Of a stretch of DNA of 64,000 bases, positions 34,102 through 46,252 are shown piece by piece; positions within the stretch are counted from its first letter, which is position 1; each line of letters opens with the position of its first letter. The stretch lies in assembly GCA_003586115.2 (NCBI GenBank), contig QVOM02000073.1:28707673-28771672 (forward strand), written 5' to 3'. The translations under genes and the position numbers were made by a program. Below the pieces are notes generated by a model. That model was not told where the DNA came from. It made no database searches and was given only the letters and a program-made list of their open reading frames with translations. The stretch comes from Salvator merianae. Its lineage: Eukaryota > Chordata > Lepidosauria > Squamata > Teiidae.

Positions 34102-34460
34102 TAGATGTGCAAAGGTTTGTGTGTGTGTGTGTGTTCAAAAATTCAGTTGGATAGTTCATGCTTTTAGCTGTTTGCAGTGAACTGAACATGAGGTTGCTCA
34201 AATATCAGGAAATTCAATTGAACCAAACCAGCCCCCCACTTACGAACATGAACAATTTGATCAAATAGTTCGTGTCTGATGTATTTTTGCCCTTTAAGAC
34301 TTTTTTAATGGAAAAAAATGGTCTTTTTGTTTTCAAACAAGTTTGAATTTGAATGAAAACAACCATTTGTTCAAATAAATGGTTCACCACTGAGTGAAAG
34401 AAATGTATTTTCAGATCCATGATGAACCAAACACACAATTTTAATTCATGCACATCCCTA
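34102..34460. mobile_element. hAT-type MITE, 359 bp
   Basis: Ends TAGATGTGCAAAGG and CATGCACATCCCTA. Flanks TTGCTGGT (34094-34101) and TTGCTATT (34461-34468) match at 6 of 8 bases, an aged 8-bp duplication. The interior has GTTCA and CAAAT runs shared with 49287-49685 and 57895. Confidence 0.75.
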
Positions 34461-34469
34461 TTGCTATTA

Positions 34470-34887
34470 CAAGTAGAGTTCCATTTGCAGCAGTGTTCTA
34501 TCCACTTGCAGGCACCATGGACAAGGGACATGCTGTTTGCCTACCAGTTAATATAGCTTCTGCACCACCTGCTGCAAGCAGTTGCCCAAATATGTTTTTG
34601 CTCCACTTCTTGTTTCCTCTATTTTGTCTACTGTTTGTTGTTCATTGCTTAATTCTTTATTAAGCACCTTTCTTAAGCAGTAAAGGTAAGGAACAAAAGA
34701 AATGTTCTTTAAAACATTTTTAAAAAACAAGTTCAAAATACTGTTATGCAGACCATTAAATTAGACTAAAAATATGTTTAAAATGGTAAACTGGTTTCAT
34801 GCCTTTTTCAAAATTATCCCCAACTAATCAATTGTAAAAAATTGACTAATGCAATGCTCATAATTTCACACATGATCTTTTCTTTTT

Positions 34888-34947
<60 letters not shown>

Positions 34948-37000
34948 TTCTTTTTTTTTTTTGCCATGAATGAACATATTTATATAGACAATTTAAGTAA
35001 TATGTGCATAAGTTCAGATTTATTTATTTATTTTTCTGGCACTAGTTTAGTGCACACAGTGTTAATTTGACATGGCATATTTTTTCAGGCTAACAGACAA
35101 TAGTAAACTTAGTAGGCAAACAGTTCTGGTACTTTCACCATAGTTATCTCTTATTATTCATAGCTTTATTAACTGCAAGTTTTATAGATCTACTACTGTA
35201 AGATGGTAGGAGGTTTTGGCATCAGTGACCTCCATTACTTGTATATTTGCAAGTTACCAGCAGAGTGATATTTCCCATGAGTTGTCAGAGTGGAATGAGA
35301 CTAAACTTGACAGTTTCTGTCACGCTTTTTATTGTGAATTGACATAATCATGGAACTTCTGTGTAACAGAAATATCAAAGATAAGATGGCACAATTGTTT
35401 TTGATTGTGCACTGGTATCAGCAGATGCAACCATTAGAATATGACTTGCATACATGGACTTACAGCTAATTCCATCCACCGCTCAGACTAACTTTGCTTC
35501 ATTTCTGTATAGAATAAGGATCATGCTCAAATAAAAGGTGAAAAGAAATCGTTATAAGCAAACTATAGCTATGCACTATAAATGTTAGAGACCATGTTTG
35601 CAGGGCACCTTTATGGTGCTGTGAATCCTCCATGAGGGTTCACAGGTACTGCATGTCCCATTGGATGCATTGGATGAGTGTGACATCTACATGGGCCTGT
35701 GTTCATCCTGCTGCCATCCTGCCATAAGTGCTTATTAGAGCGCATGGATGGCAGAGTAGTAAGAAAAGCTCTGACAACTACAAATTGTGAACTTTTCCAA
35801 GTAAGAACAGGAAATCCCACACTTACTTTTAGCTAGCACAATGTAGAAGTGGATCAGGATTCTAGAAGAAAGTGACCACACCATTTGCTTTTTTTTTTTT
35901 TTTTTAACTGTGCTTGTCAGCAACCAAACATCAAAGAATCAACCCACTGTTTGTTACTCATCCAAGAAAGTAATAACACTTTCCAACTAATACATTACTA
36001 TACAGTTCTCCCTGTTCATACATGGTTTCTTAGTATACATTACAGGCTGTGCCCCCATGAAGGAAACTGAATCAGGCTCTCAGGACAGCTGGTCTCCATT
36101 GGGAGTAATGGAAACTTAAGGTGCCCTTGCTGCATGATAGAGACAACTTCAATTACACATGGTTGGGAAATTGCTAAATCCTTCCTTATACATGATTATG
36201 GAGTTTCCCTCATATGTCAAAGTTGTCAGATAGAAGTCAACTCCAAAGCAGAATGGGAGTGCTTGTTTTAATATTTTATGGACACTTCAGAAGCCATTTA
36301 ATAATTATACCATTTGTTTTGTGCCCAATTAAAATTAATGGGCAAAGGAATTTTCAGTTTGGGTTCTCTTAATTCTCAGTTTTACAATAAATTCAATTTG
36401 TCCATATACATGGTTTTGCTATACATGGCATTTTGTAGGAAGTAAACTACAGCAAAAAAGGAGGGACAAGTGTACTTCCAGTCCAGTACACATGCCTATC
36501 ATCTACTAGTTTCAGATGACAGCAAGATTTCTAGATGTATTGAACCTTCTAGATACTTTCACAACTTTATTCAAATGTCATAAACCCTGTATCATAAACC
36601 CTATTGTCTTTATGGCCAAATTATATCACCCAGAAGTAAACATACATTCCATTTGACATCTTTAAATCCTCTAAATATGCAGGAGTTAGATTTTTCTTGC
36701 TTAAATCCTTCAACAGTTGTAGCTGATTTAGTTTGTCATTCTAGGATTTGTCAGCTTGTTTTAGTCCATTTGTAATTTTCTGTAGAGTCCTAACAAGTGC
36801 TGCCTAAATTTCTCAAAAGCTGGTGGTTGATTCAGACATATTTCTCTTTAACCTTGTACCCAAATGCTGTTTTCATATTTAAGGAATGTGCATTCATTTT
36901 TTATTTATGAAGTAGTAATAAATAGCATTTTGAAGCATCCTGAGCTAAAGAGACAAGAAAAAAATGGTTTCTGTTTATTTATTTATTTATTTATTTTAAA
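34470..37000. other. Unique AT-rich sequence, no gene recognised
   Basis: Holds the TTTC tract at 34884 and short A and T runs. No coding or transposon motifs recognised. Confidence 0.5.
34884..34962. repeat. (TTTC)n microsatellite with T tail
   Basis: About 16 TTTC units followed by a T run; one of the longest pure tracts in the window. Confidence 0.97.
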
Positions 37001-37002
37001 AG

Positions 37003-37500
37003 TGGATCCTATCTGCATAGATTCCTATTCTGGATTATAGCTAAGAAGTGGAACCTGCTATCTGCATGCAGGTGAAGATTGTGACAGGCCCTAGACAGAA
37101 GGGCCATGGTTTATTTTTATGTTCAGTAGACCTCATAAAAGATTAAAATGTGTCACTTATAAATCCAATATACAAAAGAAAGAAAGAAAGAAAGGAAGGA
37201 AGGAAGGAAGGAAGGAAGGAAGGAAGGAAGGAAGGAAGGAAGGAAGGAAGGATCCCTCATGGTATTCTGGTCTATACAGATGTGCTGTCTGTATGCCCTT
37301 CATAGTCCTGAATATGGACTCCAGTCTAGCTGTGGAAGTCCACAACAAGTCTGGAATATATTGCCATTTTGGCACTGTATCCTGATTCATCTTTTCATGC
37401 AATGTGGATGAAGAGTGATAAGGGAGGGGCAGGGATTTCTCAAATCCATGCTAGCATGTGGGACGATGACCTTTAGATAGGAATACAAGGGGCCTGTCTC
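37003..37500. mobile_element. Degraded GGGCC type A/E composite
   Basis: 37003-37110 matches type A sequence (TTCCTATTCTGGATTATAGC, GGAACCTGCTATCTGCATGC). 37255-37400 is an inverted type E core (complement of GTCCATATTTGGAATATGAAG at 60957). 37430-37490 holds a decayed type A right half. A GGAA tract separates the parts. The ends are not sharp. Confidence 0.55.
37175..37252. repeat. (GAAA)n(GGAA)n microsatellite
   Basis: A few GAAA units followed by about 15 GGAA units. The poly-KEGR frame read through it is not a gene. Confidence 0.97.
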
Positions 37501-38249
37501 TTCAGAAAGTCTAAAAGAGATACATATTTACTACACATCTAAATACATACAGTGAAGCTGTCTGATGCATCCCAGAAGAGATGCTATTCCATAGATTAGA
37601 GACTATTACTGAGAAGACTCTCTCACACATTCCTACCCTTTCAACTGCTGAGGTGACAGAAGAGCCAAGATGCCTTTACCAGCAGATCTCAAGACACGGT
37701 CAGGTCTATGTAGAATGAAACATTACTTTAGATATTTGAGGTCCTTATAAGTAAATGTTAAAACCTTGGACCAGACTTCGTAGTGAATTGGCAGGCAATG
37801 CCGTTTATTTAGAATCAGTATGATGTGTGTCCAGCCTGCAGTATCAGTTATTAGTTTCACTCCTGTATTCTACACCAACTGCAGCTTCTGAACTAGCTTC
37901 AAAGGCAGCCCCACATACAGCACATTAGAATAGTCCAGTCTGGAAGTTACCAGAGCATGATTTGCTGTTGCCAAACTATATCTGTCTGGAAAAGGCTGTA
38001 GCTGGCATTCCAGCCGTAGCTGGAAGTAGGCATTCCTGGCCAATATCTCCACCTGAGCTTCAAATATCAGTTCAAAATCCATGAGTATCCTGATATGTCA
38101 CACACATTGCTTCCAAGGCAGAAAAATCCTACAGAGAACAGGACATCACTCTACTTCATGACACACAGCACTTCCGTCTTGTCAGGATTCAGCTTTAGTT
38201 CATTGTCCCCAATTCACCCCATTACTCTCTGCAAGCATCTGTCAAGCAC
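37500..38249 (-). mobile_element. L2-type LINE, reverse transcriptase C-terminus
   Basis: Minus translation gives NELKLNPDKTEVLCVMK (about 38150-38205), then RYSLATANHALVTSRLDY and NVLYVGLPLKLVQKLQLV (37870-37990), then a frame equivalent to THIILIL and HCLPIHYEVWSKVLT. This is the canonical L2 order. It ends, going upstream, at the LTR start at 38250. Confidence 0.88.
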
Positions 38250-38605
38250 TGTAGCAAACATTAATCCTAATTCTAACATCGCAGAGTGCTGTGCCACCAA
38301 GAAAGGGCTCTTTTTTTCCTGCCACCTAGCAAAAGAGCTGTTTTCACTTAGGAGGTGAAGGGTGTGGAACATTACACTTTCCCATCCCTCTTGACTTCTG
38401 TGCCCATGCCTTTGCTCTCTGTGCATGCAGAAACCCACACATCTTCTCCCTCATGGTTTCCTTTTTAGCCTGGTGAAGATCTACCTGGAAAAGACTTTGG
38501 ATATGAGACCCCCCCCCCTCCTATTGTCCCTACTTGTTATTTTGCCTTTTAGTCCTAGGATTACATATTAGGAACATTTCTAGTCTCTTCTCTCTCCTGA
38601 ATAAG
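38250..38605 (+). mobile_element. LTR family member, truncated
   Basis: Starts TGTAGCAAACATTAATCC and contains GAGTGCTGTGCCACCAAG; the rest is the inverse of 26530-26810 with an internal deletion. Sense is plus. The L2 of 37500-38249 stops exactly at its first base. The far end is lost, probably with part of the host LINE. Confidence 0.75.
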
Positions 38606-38835
38606 TTAATCAACCAGGGTGACCAAAGCAGTTTCTGAGCCATAACTGTGTCTGAAGCCAAACTGAAATGAGTATAGATAATCAGACCCATTTCTTGAGA
38701 AGGAGGCACAATACCACCTCTTTAAAAATCAGCAGAACCACCCCATTATCCAAAGAGACACTCACTACTTCCTGGATCCACCCAGACATATCCCTCCGTA
38801 TAGTTTTTATCAGACAGGAAGTACAAGGATCTCAC
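38606..38835 (-). mobile_element. L2-type LINE, RT N-terminal fragment
   Basis: Minus translation gives FQFGFRHSYGSETALVTLV, the same motif as FRPGCGTESPLVTLLH at 42200-42260. It probably belongs to the same LINE as 37500-38249, the middle having been lost with the LTR insertion and deletion. Confidence 0.65.
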
Positions 38836-38889
38836 TATGAAAACAGCCAGCAACGTGAACACAGATAAAGGAGATTATCTAAAACAGTA

Positions 38890-39010
38890 ACATTGCTTGC
38901 ATAGGGAGGGGATACTGTTCCCTCAGCCAAACATCATGGTATATTTACTTATTTATTTAGCAATTTGTATTTTGCCTAAAGATCCACGGGTGGGTCAGAA
39001 TGATAAAAAG
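38890..39010 (-). mobile_element. L2-type LINE 3-prime end
   Basis: GGGGATACTGTTCCCTCAGC and the inverse tail (TTACTTATTTATTTAGC) match the complement of 7555-7700. Confidence 0.65.
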
Positions 39011-42000
39011 ATAATATATATATAGTATTCTTAAAACACATTTAAAATATAACCTACCTTCCTGACTTAAGAAAAAATATTGCTTATGTTGCTTCTAGTG
39101 TTTGCAGTGGCAGGTTCCAAGGCATTGGCGATATTCTTTCATTTCCTTTGGATTCATATTTTATTCTGTGAACTAGCCTGAACCTTATTTCACATGATGC
39201 ATCTCCTTGAGTGAGAAGAGAGTTACTTGTTTGTCAGATTGCTTGTTCCTTGCCGTCATTGATTGAAAGAAGGCTAGCCACTCCATCCAACTGCCAGCAA
39301 AGACATAAACTTCTAGTTCTTGTTCCAGATGCTAGAAATGTGCTTAATTCATTCTTGTAGAACTCAGTTTACAGCTAAAAGGGGCTGTTCAAATTATTTC
39401 AAACCAATCACTCTCAGTGTTCACTTGAAGTCTTCACATTCAAAGAGAATGCACATACAAATTTGGCAAGCTGTTTGAAAAACAATTCAAAGTGCTTATG
39501 CTTTTAAAAAAGGCATAAAGTCTGGTTGTTGTTTTTTAAAGCATGAGGTCACCTTAATAGAAATGATCTAGTTGCAGAAATACAGCTACAAACATATTGT
39601 AGCTGCTTTGTAATTCTGTAAGTTAATCTCTCCAGGGGAATTGCTATTGGTTTCACATAGTCTGGATGGGGTTAGCTTTCCTAATGACCAAATTTGCCAG
39701 ATAAAGGTCATTGGACTGGCAGAGAATGAACTCCTTCTGAACTCCAAAGCCATCCATACCACCAGACTGGACCTTTGAAAAAGTTTATCTCTTCACCACG
39801 AGGTGCTTTCTAGCTTCATCTTGTTGGGCTATGGAAAACAGGCTTGATTATTAATATATTATCAAAGTGTGTCTCTTTTTCCTCTCAGGAAACAGTCTGT
39901 CTTGGATTTCAAAATACTGCTTTCTATTTTGCAGGAAATGAACTCTTTTCCTTCATTTTTTCTCACCCAGAATTCCAGAAAGGTATTTAAATACAGGACT
40001 TGAATCAACCGATTGCAAAAGGCAGCACAGTAACCAATCATTGAAGTCTGGATTTAAATATCTATTCTGTGTGGAAGGAAGCCTCCCAGTAAACTTGCTG
40101 GTCCAGTATACTGGCTAATGTAGAATTACCCTTTGAGTATATTCTATTATCTGACAATTCTCATAGAACTTCTTGTTTGTAGTCAGCAGTATTACCAGGC
40201 CAGGTAGTTTCTTCAGCAACAATCAGATTAAGAAAGGAGAAAGATTAATCCATCCATCTTCCTTCACTACTCCAGTATGTTACCTATTTGGAATAGATTG
40301 CACAATGACCAACTACTGCTACAAGAATCTTGATATCCCTGAACTTCAGAAAGGAACACACTTTTCATCATTTACTCAGTTTGAGAAGTCTGTTTGTGAG
40401 GAAATGAAAGGATGGCACACTATTTGGCATGTTTTCTTCAACAACCATTCATGGGAAAAATCCAGGCAATGATGTGTTTTGACATGCTTCTCAGAGGAAT
40501 TCAATGATGATAGTGCTAATCACTGAGGACTTCCTATCAAAGTACTAGAGGAAATATACACCAGGAAGAATGTTACAATGAGCATGATTAGCAGCAAGCC
40601 ATAATGCAGAATATTTAGAAACTGTGGCAGTTGTTTTGTGTCCTGCTTTACCCTAACTGATGGCTTAGAGACATTCTAGTATAGAGGAAAATACCAGAGA
40701 TCAGAAGCTGTTTTTCAGACTTCTGTAAATGCAGCTCTCATTTGCATCATTTAGTTAGTTAAATGTCACTTTTTAAATATGAATGTATTAAATGTCAGCA
40801 GAGCTGGATGATGTGAATAGTTATTTTCTCTTCCTATTATTTTCTTAGCATCTCCCAATTATTAAGGGCATTTCAACTGTTGATTGCTTGTTTTCTTGAT
40901 TGGGACCTTTGTCTGTTTAATTATGTTTTAAAGAAATTAAATTCATATTCAGATAGGCTCAAAAACTATCCTTAATTTTGACTATGCAATATATGTTTCT
41001 CCAGACCCCTCTTTCTTTGGTTACAAGGAAAATGCTCCCAATAGAAAAGGATTGCAAAAACACCATGCAAAGTCCTACAGAGAGGCAATTTATCTTGAGC
41101 TATAGATGATCCTGCCTCATGTCCACAGTGTGTTGGGTCTCAATGTGCTTCCACTTTAGCATGCCTCATCAGGAGCTTACTACAACAGAGCCAATTAATT
41201 GCAACCACAATTGTCGCTATCAAATTATCAATCTTGTGAGAAATCTGATTTTCTAATTAATGTGGGAGCATATGTGCATTAATCTGTCTGCTACTTCTCT
41301 CTAATGAGACAGATACTTATAATGCTTTCTTAAGAAATAATAATAAACTAGCTGGCTGTGCATGACACTGTAGGCTAATTAATAAAATCATGGCAGCTCT
41401 TCGATTTCCCTAGGCTGAATATCTTACATCTTTTAACATATTATTTACCATTTGTAGCTTTAGATGTGGATTGCAGGGATGCAGTTGATAGTGTAAATTT
41501 GGCAATTAGTACTCTTGAAGGGAAATGAGAAGGTGCAACTGGCACTGCTTGAGAAAATATCTGATGCAAGTCTTTGCAAATGAAATGCAGTGTAAAAGAA
41601 AATGTTCTGTTAATACTGACATCTAGTGGTATGCAGGTCCTCACTCTATTTTGAAGGACCACGTATGATGATCCTTGAAGAATTTTCATGGGAAAAACAG
41701 CATAGGATTCAGAAAAGCTCACTTATTTGCATCCCAAAATATTCAACAGTGCTGAAAATGAATGTGACAATGGTAATAACAAAGAGAAAGAAAGAGAGAG
41801 GGAAAGAAAGCCAAGCAAAGGGACCTTGTATAGTTTTGGGGTTCATGGTTCATCATGTAAAAGCAAAGAAAAAGGCTAATGTTATGAAATATGCTCTGGC
41901 ACTTTGTGCATGCCCAAAGACAAGAGGTTTTTCATATTTGTATTGGCACATCCTAACAGTTTTACCGAACAAGTTCATAATTAGAAATTTAAGTAGCTCA

Positions 42001-42062
42001 ACAGTATCAAACAATATACCAATTAGAAATATGAAACTTGAAAAGGGATTAAGTGCTGCAGT
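39011..42062. other. Unique AT-rich sequence, no gene recognised
   Basis: No transposon ends or known protein motifs seen. The 161-residue frame at 41626-42111 and the 99-residue frame at 40173-40472 show no recognisable domain. 41190-41430 carries several TAATTA-like cores in a stretch free of repeats. Confidence 0.5.
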
Positions 42063-42717
42063 TCAAAAGCAGTACAGAATGCAACAGAATGCAGCAAAAA
42101 AGACCATTTGAAGAGAGGACAAGACACAATGGTCAGTAGTATCAAAAGCCACTGAGAGATCAAAGAGAGTCAATAGAGTTGCATTTCTTCTGCCTCTCTC
42201 TCTCAGAAGGTCATGCAAGAGGGTGACCAAAGGTGATTCTGTCCCACAACCAGGTCTAAACTCAGACTGATATGGGACTAGATAATCAGTTTCTTCCAAG
42301 AGCTTCTCCAGCTGCACAGCAACCACCATCTTCAATATCTTACCCAAGAAGGGGGTATTTGCAACTGGGAAATAGTTGAAACACAGAATGCAAGGAGAGC
42401 TCTTTTAGGCATGGTCAAACCACAGTCTCCATCAGGGTTGGAGGTATCACCCCTTCTCATAGTAAAGTGTTGTTATACCCTGGACTCACCCAGCCATTTC
42501 CACTCAGCCTATTCTAATCAGCCAAGATGGACAAAGATCAAGGAAACATGTTATGGGATTAATAGTTGCAAGTCAATACGAAGATGAGCAATTTTATCCT
42601 CAAAGTGCCCTGTAAGCTTGTTACAGCAGGCCTATGAGGACTCCAATACTGAATTTGGGAAAATAGATTAAAGTAACCCCTTCATCACCCTAAGAACTCT
42701 ACTCGATGGTTACTTAA
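42063..42717 (-). mobile_element. L2-type LINE, reverse transcriptase palm fragment
   Basis: Minus translation gives FPVANTPFLGKILKMVVAVQ, then DYLVPYQSEFRPGCGTES and LFDLSVAFDTTDH. The order (a 'FLGKxxE' block, 'FRPGxGTET', then 'DLSAAFDTxDH' with the first catalytic Asp) is that of the L2/CR1 clade. Sequence from 42400 to 42717 is probably the preceding LINE region. It ends at the LTR start. Confidence 0.85.
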
Positions 42718-43140
42718 TGTAACAATATTACTCATAATCCTGGAGTGCTGTGCCACCAAAAGGCAGGGCTCTGCCTAGGTACAGACACTTCTGGACTACA
42801 GAACTGGACATTGGCATAATAAATACAATTGGCACATAGGTTGCAAGTACAGGGAACTGGACCAGATTCCTGGATCTCTGTATTAGAACAGAATCCATTT
42901 CTGTTCACTAGTAGCCATATTGGAGACACAGACCTGATTTGTAAAAAAAAAAAAAAAAAAAAAGGAACAGGAAAAGATTGCAATATATTCTATTCCTGCC
43001 TAAAGCAAAAGGGGTCAGGGACGTTTGCATAAGCAGGGTTGAATCAGAGGAAGCCCATCCTTAGGAGATATTCCATTCAGATGGTTTGAGAGACGCTAAT
43101 GTGATTTTGGGCAGAATTTTAAAAGGATAACATCTGGCAC
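42718..43140 (+). mobile_element. LTR family member, 5-prime part
   Basis: Starts TGTAACAATATTACTC and carries GGAGTGCTGTGCCACCAAAA. It then parallels the complement of 27335-26900 (GAATCAGAGGAAGCCCATCC). The downstream part was not recognised. It interrupts LINE sequence on both sides. Confidence 0.75.
42943..42963. repeat. Poly-A tract
   Basis: A pure A run of 21 bases within the LTR. Confidence 0.95.
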
Positions 43141-44479
43141 TCTAAACCATCTTGTTAACAATAGACCTGGATATACATCTGATAAGACTCTTATTAAGAA
43201 TGCAAGGTGGCAGCACTGAAATTGGACTGGAAACTGGTTTCAACTAGAGATTGGATTTTGTTTAAGGTAAAGATCACCCATTTAAGGCCATCAACACCAT
43301 CCAGAAGTGTACCTCTCCAACTGGGCATATTTACCCAGGTGGAAGCACCAAATATGGACAACAGAGGCACAAGCACTACTTCACTTCCCTCTGCCCTTCA
43401 TGGTTTTCCCACTGAAGCTTGTATGTTGACTCCCATTAACACAGTCTAGTAGTACCAGAACCTAGGATTAGGGTCAGCCCCCAAATCCAGATGTGCATAA
43501 AAATGCACACCTGGCGCAGTACAGTATGATACATCATTATTTACCATTTCAAAGATTTGCTGCTGTCATCTTGAAACTGCTGCTGCCATGCTAATGCAAT
43601 GTGTTCCACTTGCCTGGACTCCAGTCTTTGTCTTGGTTGGGGCACAGAGCCAAAGAATTGTGTTTGCTACTCAACTGCAACAGAGTTGTGATCCCTTGGA
43701 GCTTGGCAACTCTGCTTGGCAACTTTACTGGACCTCAGAGCTTCCTCACTAGCAGCAGATCTACGATCTCTGGCCAAGCTAGGATCTTCTTTTGTAAGGC
43801 TAGTACATATTTAGAGCATTTTACTCCCTCTTTCCCCTCCTATTCATTCCTTTCTGTTGCAACTTTTCAAAAATGACCAGATTTGACCCCTTCATTCATA
43901 AAAAGCCACTGCTAGGGAGTTTTTCATCTTATTTGACCCTTCTTGCATCTGCAGTATGCTGTAATGAGTGAGACCTCTATCTTTCACTGTAGAGGAGCTA
44001 CATGCTGTTCTATAGCCTTGATAGCAAACTTTGTAGCTGATACCTGTAAAGATCTGTACTTTGGGTGTTTTTGTGCCTTTTAAAGCCTTTCTTGCTGTTT
44101 GTAATAACATTTATGTTCTGATCTAGCCAAATCCTTGTCTGAAGGTGTTCTTCTTAGTACCTGATTATTTTTTTTATGGAGGTACCATGCCAATTTACCA
44201 TTGTTAAAGCCATAGTATAAAGATCTAATTTAAAGCTAGTTGCCTGGGTGAGCTACTTTCCCATTAAAACCGGTTTCCCAATGTACTGCTCACAATGTTA
44301 AGAATGCAATGGAGTAAAACATTTTTGTGCAGCTTCCACTGCCACACAGTAGGCATGATTATGTATTCTTATGCATGTTCAGTCATCTTCATGATGAGTT
44401 GCATACCATGAGTTGAACTTCACAAAGTCATAGAGGGCACTTAGGAACAATGTCAACAGCCTGTAGTGTGCTCCTATTC
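43141..44479. other. Sequence of unknown origin, no gene recognised
   Basis: May include further decayed LINE sequence between the endonuclease (44480-45260) and RT (42063-42717) parts, but I cannot read motifs in it. Confidence 0.4.
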
Positions 44480-45260
44480 TAAATGTCCATGAGAGCTTTG
44501 ATAGGATCACCAGCTCTGGTTTCTGGAAATTCCCCCGGAGCATTCAGAAATTCTTCAGGGCTAGACCATCTTAATATATCTCCCATCCTTGCAATGGGGG
44601 AGTACTGTCAGAATACCAAATTTCACCAAATGGTGGTCTGTTCATGACAGTGGGGTAGCATTAAACCCCCAATATCCAGACTACCCACCTTGCAGTCTGA
44701 AGCAAAGACCAGGTCAAGTGTATGACCTGCTCTATGTGTTTGACCAACCACAAATTGAGACAGCCCCCCAGCCATCATGGACAGCATGAAGTCTCGAGCT
44801 GGTCCAAAAATAATACTCTACACATGAATGTTAAATCCCCCAGGACTATTGAACTGAGTTTCTCCAGCACCATCAGCTCAGTCAGGAAGGCTGTTGGGCA
44901 ACAAGGTGGGTGGTACACCAACAACATACCCAATCTGTCTCATTGCTCCAACACAAGGTATAGAATCTCAGGTACTACCATGGTCCACAGGGGTTTGGGG
45001 GCGAGAAGAATGGGAGATCTATAAACCAACTTTCCTCCTATCCTCCTGTCTGGCACAATTGACACAGCTGGGTCAAATCAGTTCCACCTATCTCCCCCAT
45101 CCAGGTTTCAGTGATACACTCCCTGATCAAGTAATGGATGAGTGATGACTAATTATGAACAGACCTGGCATTCAACAGTAATATTACCAGGTTGGAGGAC
45201 TCAGAAGTCAGGCTGCCAGGTACTAGTCTAGGGAGAGAAGGACCAAAGGGGTTGATAATA
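44480..45260 (-). mobile_element. LINE endonuclease-domain remnant (L2/CR1 clade)
   Basis: Minus translation starts LLNARSVHN (about 45150-45180), the first conserved block of LINE AP-type endonucleases. Further on it gives ITETWM, and FVVGQTHRAGHTLDLVFASD (44690-44760), the 'HxxGHTLDLVF' block. Many stops. The order on minus (endonuclease here, RT at 42063-42717) fits one broken LINE. Confidence 0.82.
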
Positions 45261-45370
45261 TGGAACCATCTATCTTCTTCCTTCCTCCTGACTCCATGCC
45301 ATTTGACACTGGAATAGGAACACTCCCTTCCTCTGCTCCCTTTTCCTTTACTCCAGGTATATGCCCAACA

Positions 45371-45389
45371 TGCACACACACACACACAC
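45371..45389. repeat. (CA)n microsatellite
   Basis: About nine CA units. Confidence 0.9.
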
Positions 45390-45747
45390 TCATGCAGACA
45401 ACAGTAGGAAAGACTAGATTAAAAGCAAACTGGGGATGCATGTTTGTTTTATCTAAAACATTTTTATATCACTCCACATTAAAGAATGCTGAAGCAATTT
45501 AGAAGTCCACCATGCACTCATCTCAAGATGGGCTGCACAGTAAAATAGACTAAAATAAATTTCAACATTATGATAACAAAACTCTTTGGGGTCAAGGAGC
45601 AACAAAGTGCAAGAGAGAGGAAGGCATATTAGGTAAAGACCATGCCCCAGAGGTTAATTGTCTAAAGCTGTGAATTAGTAGCTTTTGATGCATCCCAGAA
45701 GAAGGATGTCCCATAATCTGGGGGATGTTCTTTTGAAGTTGGCAGCT

Positions 45748-46252
45748 GGGCCTTTCTAGATGATTTCAGTACCCAGAATATCAAATGAGAAGAGAAGGCA
45801 TGGTCTGTAACAGCACTATCTGCATGGCAACACTGATCTAGACCAGCCCCCACAACAGCCTCAAAGCTCACAGAGCTTTGAGGCCAGCCTCCAAAGGCTC
45901 CAATGGCTATGACTGAAACTTAGCTTCAAAGTTCCTAGAGAACCCATTTTGGCAGCATGCTTTGTGCAGCACCAAAATATGTCCCCTAGAACTCTGGAAA
46001 ATGGAGGTGAGTCTTCTGTTTGCCTCTGTGATCTGGACTGACCTGAGCTGGTACCCTAGTAGTTCTTGATGTTGAGGAATACCAACAATTCAGATCAGGG
46101 GGTTCCTGATCTGGATTGTGCTCTGATCTATGTGGATGGAGAGTGTCATTGGTGGTTTTGGCTTCTCTGATCCACACTAATGTGCTGCCAGAAGAGACCC
46201 TGAAGACCATAAGGGATCCTGTTCTGTATTGCAGGTAAATGCGGAAAGACCC
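45748..46252. mobile_element. GGGCC type B element, 505 bp
   Basis: Ends GGGCCTTTCTAGATG and ATGCGGAAAGACCC. Interior blocks (CTGATCTAGACCAGCCC, CTCTGATCCACACTAATGTG) match other type B copies. The flanks GCT and ATA do not form a duplication, so the ends may have mutated. Confidence 0.68.

Noticed and set aside
37119..37385. Frame with repeated KEGR units
   Set aside because: Direct translation of the GGAA microsatellite.
41626..42111. 161-residue Lys-rich open frame
   Set aside because: No recognisable domain; it runs into the antisense of a LINE reverse transcriptase. Most likely chance.
37500..45260. All minus-strand L2 pieces considered as one long LINE
   Set aside because: The FRPG-like RT block occurs twice (38606-38835 and 42063-42717), so at least two elements are present.
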